Assembly (NCBI GenBank): GCA_018818835.1
Contig: JAHIRD010000161.1
Coordinates: 1 to 55,963, forward strand
Direction: 5' to 3'
From: Pseudomonadota bacterium
Lineage (GTDB): Bacteria > Desulfobacterota > Desulfobacteria > Desulfobacterales > Desulfolunaceae
DNA length: 55,963 nt
A model generated the notes under the pieces. It did not search any database. It worked only from the letters and a program-made list of their open reading frames with translations, and was not told where the DNA came from. The position numbers were made by a program, and so were the translations under genes. Each line of letters begins with the position of its first letter. Positions within the stretch are counted from its first letter, which is position 1. Below are positions 44,552 to 52,379 of this stretch, one piece after another.

Positions 44552-44578
44552 CATAGGACCTATAAGACCCATAGGCTG
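44552..44578. repeat. 9-bp tandem repeat, array 4 (short)
   Basis: Three units (cataggacc, tataagacc, cataggctg) of the same family. The rest of 44222-44765 is AT-rich with no supported gene; the frame at 44516-44899 is judged spurious. Confidence 0.65.
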
Positions 44579-44765
44579 CTTGGTCCGGAGACCAATCATC
44601 AAGACGTCGGATATCGAGTCCAAGGGGTTTTGATTCCAGCCCGCCGCAATTTAAGCAGATTACTTTTTTACTTCCAGGTATCCATGATCCATGATAATCT
44701 TATCAATCATCAGCCAATTGCCCGAGAAATAAACCCTCCAACCTTTTTGATGAAAGGACACTCCC

Positions 44766-45449
44766 ATGGAAAAAAGATCGAATATCATGCGTCCGTTTTT
44801 GCCTTATATTGTGAGTTTGTCCTTGGCACTGGTTATGAATTCCGGATCGGTTTCATCCGTACAGGCCGGGGACCAGCAAAGGCAGATCATGTCCCATAGT
44901 GTGGCCCTGATGCCTTTTTTTACGGGTAAAAAACCTGCGGAGGCGGAAACGATTCTGGATGTGAGGCAGGAGCAGCTGGGCATGGTGGAGGAGATGATAC
45001 CCTTTGCGGAAAACATCATGACCAATCTGGTTCAAAGGGATCTTGAGAGGCGTTTCGGAGATGGCGTTTTGTCCCAGGACGAGGTGAAACAGGCCTATGA
45101 AAAAATGTTAGCTGAAAAACCTGACCAAACCCCGAGGGAACTGGTTCTCAATCTGGCAAAACAGCTGGGTGTGGATTATGTGGTGGCGGGTAATGTCTGG
45201 CGTTTCAGCGAACGAACAGGAAGTGCCTTTGCCATCAGTAAACCGGCTTCCGTAGCCTTCAGGCTTCATCTGATCGATGTCCCCAACAAGGCACGCATCT
45301 GGGTGGAGACTTATGATAAGACCCAGCAAGCCCTGTCGGATAATTTGTTCAAGGCCACTGATTTTATCAAACAAAAAGGGCAGTGGCTCAAGGCTGAAGG
45401 GCTGGCTGAAATCGGGGTTAGTGATATGATCAAAAAGATGCCTCTTTAA
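44766..45449 (+). CDS. Exported CsgG/LpoB-like protein of unknown role
   Basis: 227 residues, signal peptide MRPFLPYIVSLSLALVMNSG with cleavage near VQAGD. The domain after it has the look of LpoB/CsgG-type folds: SVALMPFFTGKKPAEAETIL, AENIMTNLVQRDLERRFGD, LAKQLGVDYVVAGNVWRFSE, and a strand pair ending ARIWVETYDKTQQALSDNLF. LpoB activates penicillin-binding proteins and related proteins sit in outer-membrane secretion channels; here no such partner is adjacent and no lipobox Cys is seen. AAAGGACA precedes the ATG. Repeat B copy 4 starts two bases after the stop. Confidence 0.75.
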   Translation: MEKRSNIMRPFLPYIVSLSLALVMNSGSVSSVQAGDQQRQIMSHSVALMPFFTGKKPAEAETILDVRQEQLGMVEEMIPFAENIMTNLVQRDLERRFGDGVLSQDEVKQAYEKMLAEKPDQTPRELVLNLAKQLGVDYVVAGNVWRFSERTGSAFAISKPASVAFRLHLIDVPNKARIWVETYDKTQQALSDNLFKATDFIKQKGQWLKAEGLAEIGVSDMIKKMPL

Positions 45450-45450
45450 A

Positions 45451-45599
45451 TGGCGTCGTAAAAAGATCCATATGCGGCGTTATAGTGTTTGGCCGGACGC
45501 TCGACATACGACCAAGTATGCCTTCACGCCCACCCAAACACTATGCCTTGCCTATGGACCTTTTTCCATAGCCATCCGTCGTTTTTAGGAGTTCATCAA
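45451..45599. repeat. MITE-like repeat B, copy 4 (inverted), with adjoining end fragment
   Basis: Reads as the reverse of the other copies: TGGCGTCGTAAAAAGATCC, GGCGTTATAGTGTTTGGCCG, ACACTATGCCTTGCCTATGG, GTTTTTAGGAGTTCATCAA. A second end, TTGATGGCGTCGTAAAAATG (45602-45621), follows directly, as if another copy had inserted end to end and then been lost. Confidence 0.85.
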
Positions 45600-45628
45600 C
45601 ATTGATGGCGTCGTAAAAATGTCCATCT

Positions 45629-46693
45629 TTAAAACCAATTCTTCCGCTTGAAATAGTACATCAGGCCGCTGCCCATAACAAAAAGAACCCCCAGGAAGAT
45701 ATAATAGCTGTATTTATAATGCAGCTCGGGCACGTACTCGAAATTGGTTCCGTATATGCCTGCAACAAAGGTCAGGGGGATGAACAGGGCCGCGAAAATG
45801 GTCAGGACCTTCATGATGTCGTTCATTTTATTGCTGATGGCCGTGTTGTAGAGGTTCATCAGATCCGTGAGAAAATCACGGTAGGCATCAATGGCTTCCG
45901 TGGCCTCGGTGAACAGGTCCAGAAGATCCTTTAAAAATGGCCTGGAGGTTTCCTGGATCAGGGGGAAATCTTCGTGGATCAGTTTAAGGACCATTTCTCG
46001 GGCAGGGCGGATGGCTTTTCGCAGAAAATTCATTTCCCGCTTGTAGGTGTTTATTTTCTCCATGACTGACGCTGTGGGGTTTTCAAGAACCTCTTCTTCA
46101 AGATCCTCGATTTCCTCTCCCAGGTGTTCGATGATGGCGATGTAGTTGTCTACCAGGGTATCCATCAGAGCATAGGCCAGGTAATCCACTCCGGATGATC
46201 GTATGCGTCCTTTTTGTTTCCTGATCCTGACCCGGACAGGTTCAAACACGTCTCCCTGTTGCTCTTGAAAGGTCAGGAGGAATTTTTCTCCCAGCACCAT
46301 GCTGAGTTGTTCCGAGATAATTATGTTTTCTTCCTTGTTGTGGCGGAGCATGCGCAGCACAAAAAAGAGGCAGGTATCGAATTCTTCCATCTTGGGCCGT
46401 TGCCCCGTGTTCAGAATATCTTCCATCAGCAAGGGGTGCAGCTCGAAAAGTCTGCCTGCATCCTGGATCACCTCAACATGGTGAAGCCCGTCGATATTGA
46501 TCCAGCTGTTTGTGTCGGAGGTATAGAATTGCCCTGCGTCATCCAGGGTTTGGAGTTCTTCTTCCCGAAGAGATTCCGCATCATAATCAATCAAACGTAT
46601 CCGATGATTTTCAACTTTTTGCTTACCGATAAATACCAAAGAGCCTGGTGAAAGGCCTTTGTTTGCGTCTCTGTTTTTTAAAAATCTGGCCAT
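45629..46693 (-). CDS. corA: CorA-family Mg2+/Co2+ transporter with GTN in place of GMN
   Basis: 354 residues. A large cytosolic domain (residues 1-290) is followed by two membrane helices at the C terminus, the CorA plan. The signature normally YGMNFEYMPEL reads YGTNFEYVPEL here (G315, T316, N317, codons GGA ACC AAT); the rest of the pore region (IFAALFIPLTFVAGI) is normal. GMN changes abolish transport in tested CorA proteins, while ZntB-type relatives use other residues. It could be an altered-selectivity or gating channel. AAGGGG lies 12 bases before the ATG. Confidence 0.9.
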   Translation of the reverse strand: MARFLKNRDANKGLSPGSLVFIGKQKVENHRIRLIDYDAESLREEELQTLDDAGQFYTSDTNSWINIDGLHHVEVIQDAGRLFELHPLLMEDILNTGQRPKMEEFDTCLFFVLRMLRHNKEENIIISEQLSMVLGEKFLLTFQEQQGDVFEPVRVRIRKQKGRIRSSGVDYLAYALMDTLVDNYIAIIEHLGEEIEDLEEEVLENPTASVMEKINTYKREMNFLRKAIRPAREMVLKLIHEDFPLIQETSRPFLKDLLDLFTEATEAIDAYRDFLTDLMNLYNTAISNKMNDIMKVLTIFAALFIPLTFVAGIYGTNFEYVPELHYKYSYYIFLGVLFVMGSGLMYYFKRKNWF

Positions 46694-46885
46694 GGGATGT
46701 TTTTCCCCTTTTTGTGTGTGATATCAAGACCGTGGACGTTATGGTCCAGGGACGTTATTGGAATGGAGCGTCTGATGGCAGAATCCTATGAATATACATG
46801 GAATATGCTGTTTGTATGTATTTATAAAATTGACATTAAATCATGCCATTGTCAAGTTTGAACCGTGAAAAGACAAGAGGTCTTT

Positions 46886-47830
46886 TTATGGCCATAACAT
46901 CCAAAGATACACACCGTATCCCAAAAGTAGAAATCCACCTTCCCATCTCTGGAGTTTTAATCCGGTATACATAAGCGGCATCAAGGCAATGGAAAAGGCA
47001 ACCATGACCCACAGGTCAAGGTGAGTGATTCCCTTTGGTGCAAGGGGGCTGGCCATGGATGCTGCACCCAGGATGCCGAAGATATTGAAAATATTGGAAC
47101 CGACAACGTTTCCAACGGCAATATCAGGCTGATGGCGTATTGCCGCAACTATGGATGTGGCAAGCTCGGGCATGCTTGTCCCGGCCGCAATGATGGTCAG
47201 GCCGATTATGGCTTCGCTGAGTCCGAAATGACGTGCAATGGCCACGGCAGACACAACCAGGAATCTGGATCCGGCCACAAGGAGAAGCAGGCCGACGATG
47301 ATGAATGCCAAATCCAGAAGCGGCGATTTGGATAGAGAGGGAATTCCGTCCTGGAGGCTTTGCCCCATGTCGGATGAGGCTTCTTTTTTAGCCATCCGAA
47401 TGGTGAATCCTATATAGGCGATGAGGCACCCAAAGAGCAGGAACCCAACCGGCCGTGACAGTGGCCCATGCATGATGAGAAACACTAAAAGAATCGATGC
47501 GGCAACCATAATCGGTCCATCCAGCTTGATGACCTGAAAACTTATTCTGATTGGACAGAGCAGGGCTGTTATCCCAAGGATGATACCGATATTAAAAATA
47601 TTGGACCCCACCACGTTCCCAATGGCGATATCGGATTGATTCCCGAGGGATGCGGTCAGACTCACCACGAGTTCCGGAGCGCTTGTGCCAAAGGCCACAA
47701 TGGTCAATCCGATGATAAGGGGGGTGAGCCCTATCCGGATGGCTAACGAAGAGCTGCCACGAACAAGACCTTCGGCACCCAGTGTCAGCGTGGCAAGACC
47801 TATAAGCAAAAGAAACGTATTCCAGATCAT
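46886..47830 (-). CDS. Calcium/sodium antiporter, YrbG type (CaCA family)
   Basis: 314 residues, about ten membrane helices in two inverted halves. The alpha-repeats are IVAFGTSAPELVVSLTASLG with GNVVGSNIFNIGIILGI, and IAAGTSMPELATSIVAAIRH with GNVVGSNIFNIFGILGA. These bind the cation. The family exchanges Ca2+ for Na+ or H+. AGGAG precedes the ATG. It is separated from corA by about 190 bases with no recognised element. Confidence 0.95.
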   Translation of the reverse strand: MIWNTFLLLIGLATLTLGAEGLVRGSSSLAIRIGLTPLIIGLTIVAFGTSAPELVVSLTASLGNQSDIAIGNVVGSNIFNIGIILGITALLCPIRISFQVIKLDGPIMVAASILLVFLIMHGPLSRPVGFLLFGCLIAYIGFTIRMAKKEASSDMGQSLQDGIPSLSKSPLLDLAFIIVGLLLLVAGSRFLVVSAVAIARHFGLSEAIIGLTIIAAGTSMPELATSIVAAIRHQPDIAVGNVVGSNIFNIFGILGAASMASPLAPKGITHLDLWVMVAFSIALMPLMYTGLKLQRWEGGFLLLGYGVYLWMLWP

Positions 47831-47896
47831 GGTAGACTCCTATCATTTATGCGGGTTTATGTGTCATCCGGATAATCGAAAACGAAATCGGGAACT

Positions 47897-47955
47897 AAAG
47901 TCCAGCAAACGGATGCACTGGACGCTCATTTTTCGCGCCAGTGATCCTTGGCGCT
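47897..47955. repeat. Dispersed ~59-bp hairpin repeat D, copy 2
   Basis: GTCCAG-caaacggatgca-CTGGAC and CACTGG-ACGC...GCG-CCAGTG give two alternative hairpins that share the CACTGG segment. Same order as copy 1 at 1243. It sits between the antiporter and the RND operon's terminator. Confidence 0.7.
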
Positions 47956-47964
47956 GGGATGAAA

Positions 47965-47996
47965 AACAACCCGGTGCATTGCTGCACCGGGTTGTT
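47965..47996 (-). terminator. Perfect 14-bp terminator hairpin of the RND operon
   Basis: AACAACCCGGTGCA (47965-47978) and TGCACCGGGTTGTT (47983-47996) pair perfectly with a 4-base loop. On the minus strand it follows the RND pump stop by about 6 bases and is followed by TTTTC, so it ends that operon. Confidence 0.85.
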
Positions 47997-48002
47997 GGCA
48001 TG

Positions 48003-51000
48003 TTAATGGGCTTCTTTGTCTTTATAAAGAGCGTAATAGGTGACGGGTATGATCACCAGGGTGAAGAGTGTTGAGGCCATAAGGCCGAATATCAGGGCCC
48101 AGGCCAGGCCTGAGAATACCGGGTCCAGGGTGATGGGCACGGCACCGATGGCTGTGGTCAGGGCTGTGAGCAGAATGGGCCTGAGCCTCATGGTGCCGCT
48201 CTGGAAAATGGCTTCCTTGAATTCCAGGCCCTGCTTGACCGAATCCTGAATGAATTCGATGAGGATCAGGGAGTTTCGTATGACAATGCCACCCAGGGCG
48301 ATCATGCCGATCATACTGGTTGCCGTGAAGAAAATGGGATTTTGAAATCCGTTGATGGTTTCTCCGGCCACCAGGTTCAGGAAAAAGAACCCGGGCATGA
48401 TGCCCAGAAGGGTCAGGGGAATGGCCACCATGATAAGGATGGGCAGGGTCAGGGAGCCGGACTGGATGATCAGGATCAGGTAAAGACCCACCAGGGCAGC
48501 GGCAAAGGCAAGGCCCATGTCCCGGAACACCCGGAGGGTGATCTTCCATTCACCCTCGCCAGCCCAATTGACCCGGATATCCTTATCCAGGGGATTTTTC
48601 TTAAGTTTGGATTGCAAGGACAAAATGGCTTCGGCCGGGGCACGTCCCGCCATTTCCGCATACACAAACACCACCTTATCCAGATTTTTATGGTAGATGG
48701 GCTGGTCATCGGGGACTGTCCGGATGGTCACGATCTCCGCCAGGGGAACCATGCTGCCGTCCATGCCTTTGACCGGAATCTGGGACAGGGGCACGATGCC
48801 CGATCGCTGGCTGATGGGCAGAATGATTTTGATGTTCAGGGGTTTCCTCTCTCCAGGCAGATGGACCTGGGCCGGGACAAGACCTCCCACGGCACCTTTG
48901 ATGGTGCTGATGATATCCTGGACCCGGACACCGTGAAGGGCTGCTTTTTCCCGGTCCACAGTGATTTCCACACGCTCCCGGTCAGCCAGGTCCGAGCTGT
49001 CGATATCCGATACAAAGGCCTCTTCCTTGAGCAGGGTTTGAACTTTCTTGCCGGCTTCAATGAGGTCTTGGTAACTGCTGGAGGGACTGCCATAGACTTC
49101 CGCCACGATGGTGGATAGAACAGGCGGGCCAGGGGGCACTTCCACGATTTTAAGGGTGGCCTTTTCCTGGGCGGCAATGGCTTCAAGATCGGACCTGAGA
49201 CGAAGGACAATGGCATGGCTCTGCATTTTACGTTCGCTTTTGTCCAGGAGGTTGACCCGGATGTCCGCCAGATTGCTTTGGGATCTTAAATAATAATGTC
49301 TGACCATGCCGTTGAAATCCATGGGAGAGGCCGTGCCGGTGTAAGTGACAAAAGAGGTGACTTCCGGAACCTTCCGGAGGTATTCCTCAAAACGGGTGAC
49401 CACAGCTTCGGTATGCTCCAGGGTACTGCCTTCGGGCATGTCGATGACCAGCTGGAATTCGTTTTTATTATCAAAGGGAAGAAGCTTGAGGGGGACCAGC
49501 CCCACAGCCCCCAGCATGCAGGACAAAAGTAAGAGAACGACAACGGCGATTCCAAGGCCCTTTCTACGTTTTGAAGAAAACAGGAAAAAACCCAGAATTT
49601 TTCTGTAGACTCTGGCCACAACTGTTTTCTGAAGGTCTTCGGCCTGTTTATCGCTGTCCTGGTTTTTGTCTGATTTGATATTTTTGAGAAGCATATGGGA
49701 CAACCAGGGCACCACGGTCAGGGCCGCAACCATGGAAAAGAAAATGGTCAGGGGCACATTGATGGCCATGGGGGCCATGTAGGGCCCCATCATTCCCGTG
49801 ATAAAGAACAGGGGGACAAAACAGACAATAATGGCAATGGTGGACATGACCACCGGGGTCAGAATTTCCTTGACCGCGTAGAGGGTTGCATCAAAGGGGT
49901 TGAGCACACCTTTGATGATATTCCTCTGGATGTTGTCCACGTTCATGATGGGATCATCCACCACAAGGCCCAAAGACAGAATCAGGGCAAAGAGAGTGAC
50001 CCGGTTGATGGTATAGCCAAAGAAATAATTGCAGAACAGGGCCAGGGCAAAACTGATGGGAACAGCCATGGCCACCACCAGGGATTCCTTCCACCCCAGG
50101 GTGAACATCAGGAGGATGACCACGGATATGATGGCAAAGCCCAGGGAACTCAAAAGTTCGTTGACCTTTTCACGGGCTGTTTCACCGTAATTCCGTGTCA
50201 CGATGTACTTTATGCCGTCGGGAATGATGGTTTTCGAAAGGGTCTCCATTTTTTTCATGATATCTTCGGACACCGAAACCGCATTGGTGCCTTTTTTCTT
50301 GGACAGGGCCAGGGTCACGGCAGGGCAGGACAGGGGTTCGTCAGTCATGTCATGTTTTTGCCTGTAGGCACTGGAAAATCCTATTTTTGAATAGGATGTG
50401 GCTTCTTCAGGACCGTCGGTGATGTCTGCAATGTCCCTCAGGTATACGGGCCGTCCGTCCGTGACTCCCACGACCAGGGATGCTGTTTCTTCGGCCGATG
50501 AAATAAAGGCATTTCCCACCACGGTAAATTCCGTGTTGAACCGGGAAAAGGTCCCGGCGGTCAAGGAGGCATCCGAGGCAGCCAGGGATTGGTAGACCTC
50601 CAGGAGGGATATGCCCATTCCGGTCATTTTTTCCGGGGACAGCGACACCTGGATTTCACGTTTTCGTCCACCGATCACCGAGGTCCCGGAGATATCCTCC
50701 ACCTCGGAAAGCCGGGCCAGAACTTCTTCGCCCACACGCTTGAGTTCGTGGTCGTTATAAATTGCCGAATAAAGGGCGATGTTTACGATGGGCACATCGT
50801 CGATTTCAATGGGTTTGACAACCCAGCCCCGGATCACGGGGGATACTTTGTCGATATTCATATCGATTTTATTACGCAGTTTGACCAGGGAGTTTTCCCG
50901 GTCTTCCCCCACATAAAAGCGGACCGTGACAATGGCCATGTCCCTCTGGGACATGGAATACACATATTCCACGCCATCGATCTGCCAGAGAAGTCTCTCC

Positions 51001-51233
51001 AGGGGGCTTGCCGCCAGTTGTTCCACTTCTTCGGGACTGGCTCCCGGAACCTGGATATAGATGTCTGCCATGGGCACGACAATCTGGGGTTCCTCCTCCC
51101 TGGGTGTGATCAGGATAGCCGCAATGCCTAAGCAGAGTGCGGTTATGATCAACATGACCGAAAGTGAGGACTTCAAGAAATTTTTCACAATACCGATGAC
51201 AAAACCGCCCGGTACGGTTGCTGGCTGGTTCAT
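48003..51233 (-). CDS. RND efflux pump, inner-membrane permease (AcrB/HAE type)
   Basis: 1076 residues with the RND plan of twelve helices and two large periplasmic loops. TM1 (SLSVMLIITALCLGIAAIL), the porter pattern VPGASPEEVEQLAASPLERL, the central motif DDPIMNVDNIQRNIIKGV on TM4 (Asp pair), and NSLILIEFIQDSVKQGLEFK in TM11 are seen. The first Asp pair reads LGLVVDDPIMNVDNIQR, with 'DD' of the proton path. It is driven by proton flow and ejects drugs, metals or solvents through TolC. Last gene of the operon. Confidence 0.95.
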   Translation of the reverse strand: MNQPATVPGGFVIGIVKNFLKSSLSVMLIITALCLGIAAILITPREEEPQIVVPMADIYIQVPGASPEEVEQLAASPLERLLWQIDGVEYVYSMSQRDMAIVTVRFYVGEDRENSLVKLRNKIDMNIDKVSPVIRGWVVKPIEIDDVPIVNIALYSAIYNDHELKRVGEEVLARLSEVEDISGTSVIGGRKREIQVSLSPEKMTGMGISLLEVYQSLAASDASLTAGTFSRFNTEFTVVGNAFISSAEETASLVVGVTDGRPVYLRDIADITDGPEEATSYSKIGFSSAYRQKHDMTDEPLSCPAVTLALSKKKGTNAVSVSEDIMKKMETLSKTIIPDGIKYIVTRNYGETAREKVNELLSSLGFAIISVVILLMFTLGWKESLVVAMAVPISFALALFCNYFFGYTINRVTLFALILSLGLVVDDPIMNVDNIQRNIIKGVLNPFDATLYAVKEILTPVVMSTIAIIVCFVPLFFITGMMGPYMAPMAINVPLTIFFSMVAALTVVPWLSHMLLKNIKSDKNQDSDKQAEDLQKTVVARVYRKILGFFLFSSKRRKGLGIAVVVLLLLSCMLGAVGLVPLKLLPFDNKNEFQLVIDMPEGSTLEHTEAVVTRFEEYLRKVPEVTSFVTYTGTASPMDFNGMVRHYYLRSQSNLADIRVNLLDKSERKMQSHAIVLRLRSDLEAIAAQEKATLKIVEVPPGPPVLSTIVAEVYGSPSSSYQDLIEAGKKVQTLLKEEAFVSDIDSSDLADRERVEITVDREKAALHGVRVQDIISTIKGAVGGLVPAQVHLPGERKPLNIKIILPISQRSGIVPLSQIPVKGMDGSMVPLAEIVTIRTVPDDQPIYHKNLDKVVFVYAEMAGRAPAEAILSLQSKLKKNPLDKDIRVNWAGEGEWKITLRVFRDMGLAFAAALVGLYLILIIQSGSLTLPILIMVAIPLTLLGIMPGFFFLNLVAGETINGFQNPIFFTATSMIGMIALGGIVIRNSLILIEFIQDSVKQGLEFKEAIFQSGTMRLRPILLTALTTAIGAVPITLDPVFSGLAWALIFGLMASTLFTLVIIPVTYYALYKDKEAH

Positions 51234-51254
51234 AATGCCTGTCCTCCCTATATA

Positions 51255-52379
51255 TTAATAACCCACAGTCTCTGTTCCGTTAAGACCCGAAAGCACTTCA
51301 ACACGGTCACCAATCACCATGCCGGCCTTGATGTAACGTGTGATCCAGGTCTCGCCTTCCCGGACCAGGACCAGCTGGATCTGCCCCACGGTTTTGACGG
51401 CCTTGGCAGGAATGGTGATCACCTCGCTTTCCATGACCGGAATGAGAAGTTTGCCGTACATACCCGGGTAGATGCCCGGTATATCCGGAAGCTGGGCCTT
51501 GACCATAAAGGTTCGGGTTCGGGGGTCAGCATAGGGCACCACCTCATCCACAATGGCTTTGGTTCGTGTATTAAGGGTTTTAATCTCCACATCCAGCTCG
51601 GCTCCGGGACTCACCTTGGTGATCAAACCTTCACGCACATAGGCTTCGATGCGCAGGGAGCCGCTGGTCCTCATGATGGCCAGGGGCTTGCCGGGCAGGG
51701 CCATATCTCCGGGCTCGGCCATGCGCTTGAGAATCTCTCCGTTATCCGGGGCCTTGATCACCGTATATCCCAGGGCAATGGTGGCTTCAATGACACCTTC
51801 ATTGGCTTGTTTGATGCCGGATTCCGATCCCAAAAGGGCTTCCTGGGCTCGTTTGACCCCGGCTTCGGCGGTGATAAAACTGGCTTTGGCCTGTTCCAGT
51901 TGCTGGCTGGTGGCGGCCTGGGTTTCAAAATATTTTTTTACCCGTGTGTATTCCGATTCGGCCTGGGCGAAATTGGCCTTGGCAGCGACCAGGGCCTGGT
52001 TGGCCTGTTCACGACCTGCCTGGGCTGCTTTGATGCCTTCCTTGGCGCTTTCAAGTCGGGATGTAAACTGACGGTTATCAAGAATGATAATGGTGTCGCC
52101 TTTGTTGACAACGGTCCCCGGCGTGATCAGAATTTTTGTGATCTGGGCAGGGACCTGGGCTTCGATACTGGTTTCGGTCTTGGGCCTGATGGTTCCCACG
52201 GCATCATACCACTGGGTGATCATTTCCTTGCGGGCCGTGGCCGTGTTTTTCGCTTCGATCACAGGGCCGTTTTTTTCCGACCCCACCACGGTCTTTGAGT
52301 CTGAACCGCAGGCAGGTAAAAACATCAAGGCAAGCAGGCAGAACATCAACAGGTTCGGGGTGGTCTTATTTTTTTTCAT
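51255..52379 (-). CDS. RND periplasmic adaptor (membrane fusion) lipoprotein
   Basis: 374 residues. The signal ends LMFLPACGSDSK, with a lipobox Cys. A lipoyl/HlyD fold follows (SIEAQVPAQITKILITPGTV, NKGDTIIILDNRQFTSRLES), then a long coiled coil from about residue 95 to 195 with many Ala and Glu, and a barrel domain. It bridges the pump and the TolC protein. AAGGAG seven bases before ATG 52379. Its start overlaps the end of the TolC gene. Confidence 0.93.
   Translation of the reverse strand: MKKNKTTPNLLMFCLLALMFLPACGSDSKTVVGSEKNGPVIEAKNTATARKEMITQWYDAVGTIRPKTETSIEAQVPAQITKILITPGTVVNKGDTIIILDNRQFTSRLESAKEGIKAAQAGREQANQALVAAKANFAQAESEYTRVKKYFETQAATSQQLEQAKASFITAEAGVKRAQEALLGSESGIKQANEGVIEATIALGYTVIKAPDNGEILKRMAEPGDMALPGKPLAIMRTSGSLRIEAYVREGLITKVSPGAELDVEIKTLNTRTKAIVDEVVPYADPRTRTFMVKAQLPDIPGIYPGMYGKLLIPVMESEVITIPAKAVKTVGQIQLVLVREGETWITRYIKAGMVIGDRVEVLSGLNGTETVGY

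Noticed and set aside
22837-44578. Possible CRISPR arrays in the tandem repeats
   Set aside because: Units are only 9 bp with no spacers, and no cas genes are present.
44516-44899. 127-residue plus frame before the LpoB-like gene
   Set aside because: It crosses a 9-bp array and overlaps the real gene in another frame; the real gene has its own RBS and signal peptide.
48342-49118. 258-residue His/Gly/Gln-rich plus frame, and similar long frames inside the RND genes (49695-50390, 50589-51131)
   Set aside because: They are antisense shadows of the RND pump gene; strong codon bias on one strand opens the opposite frame.
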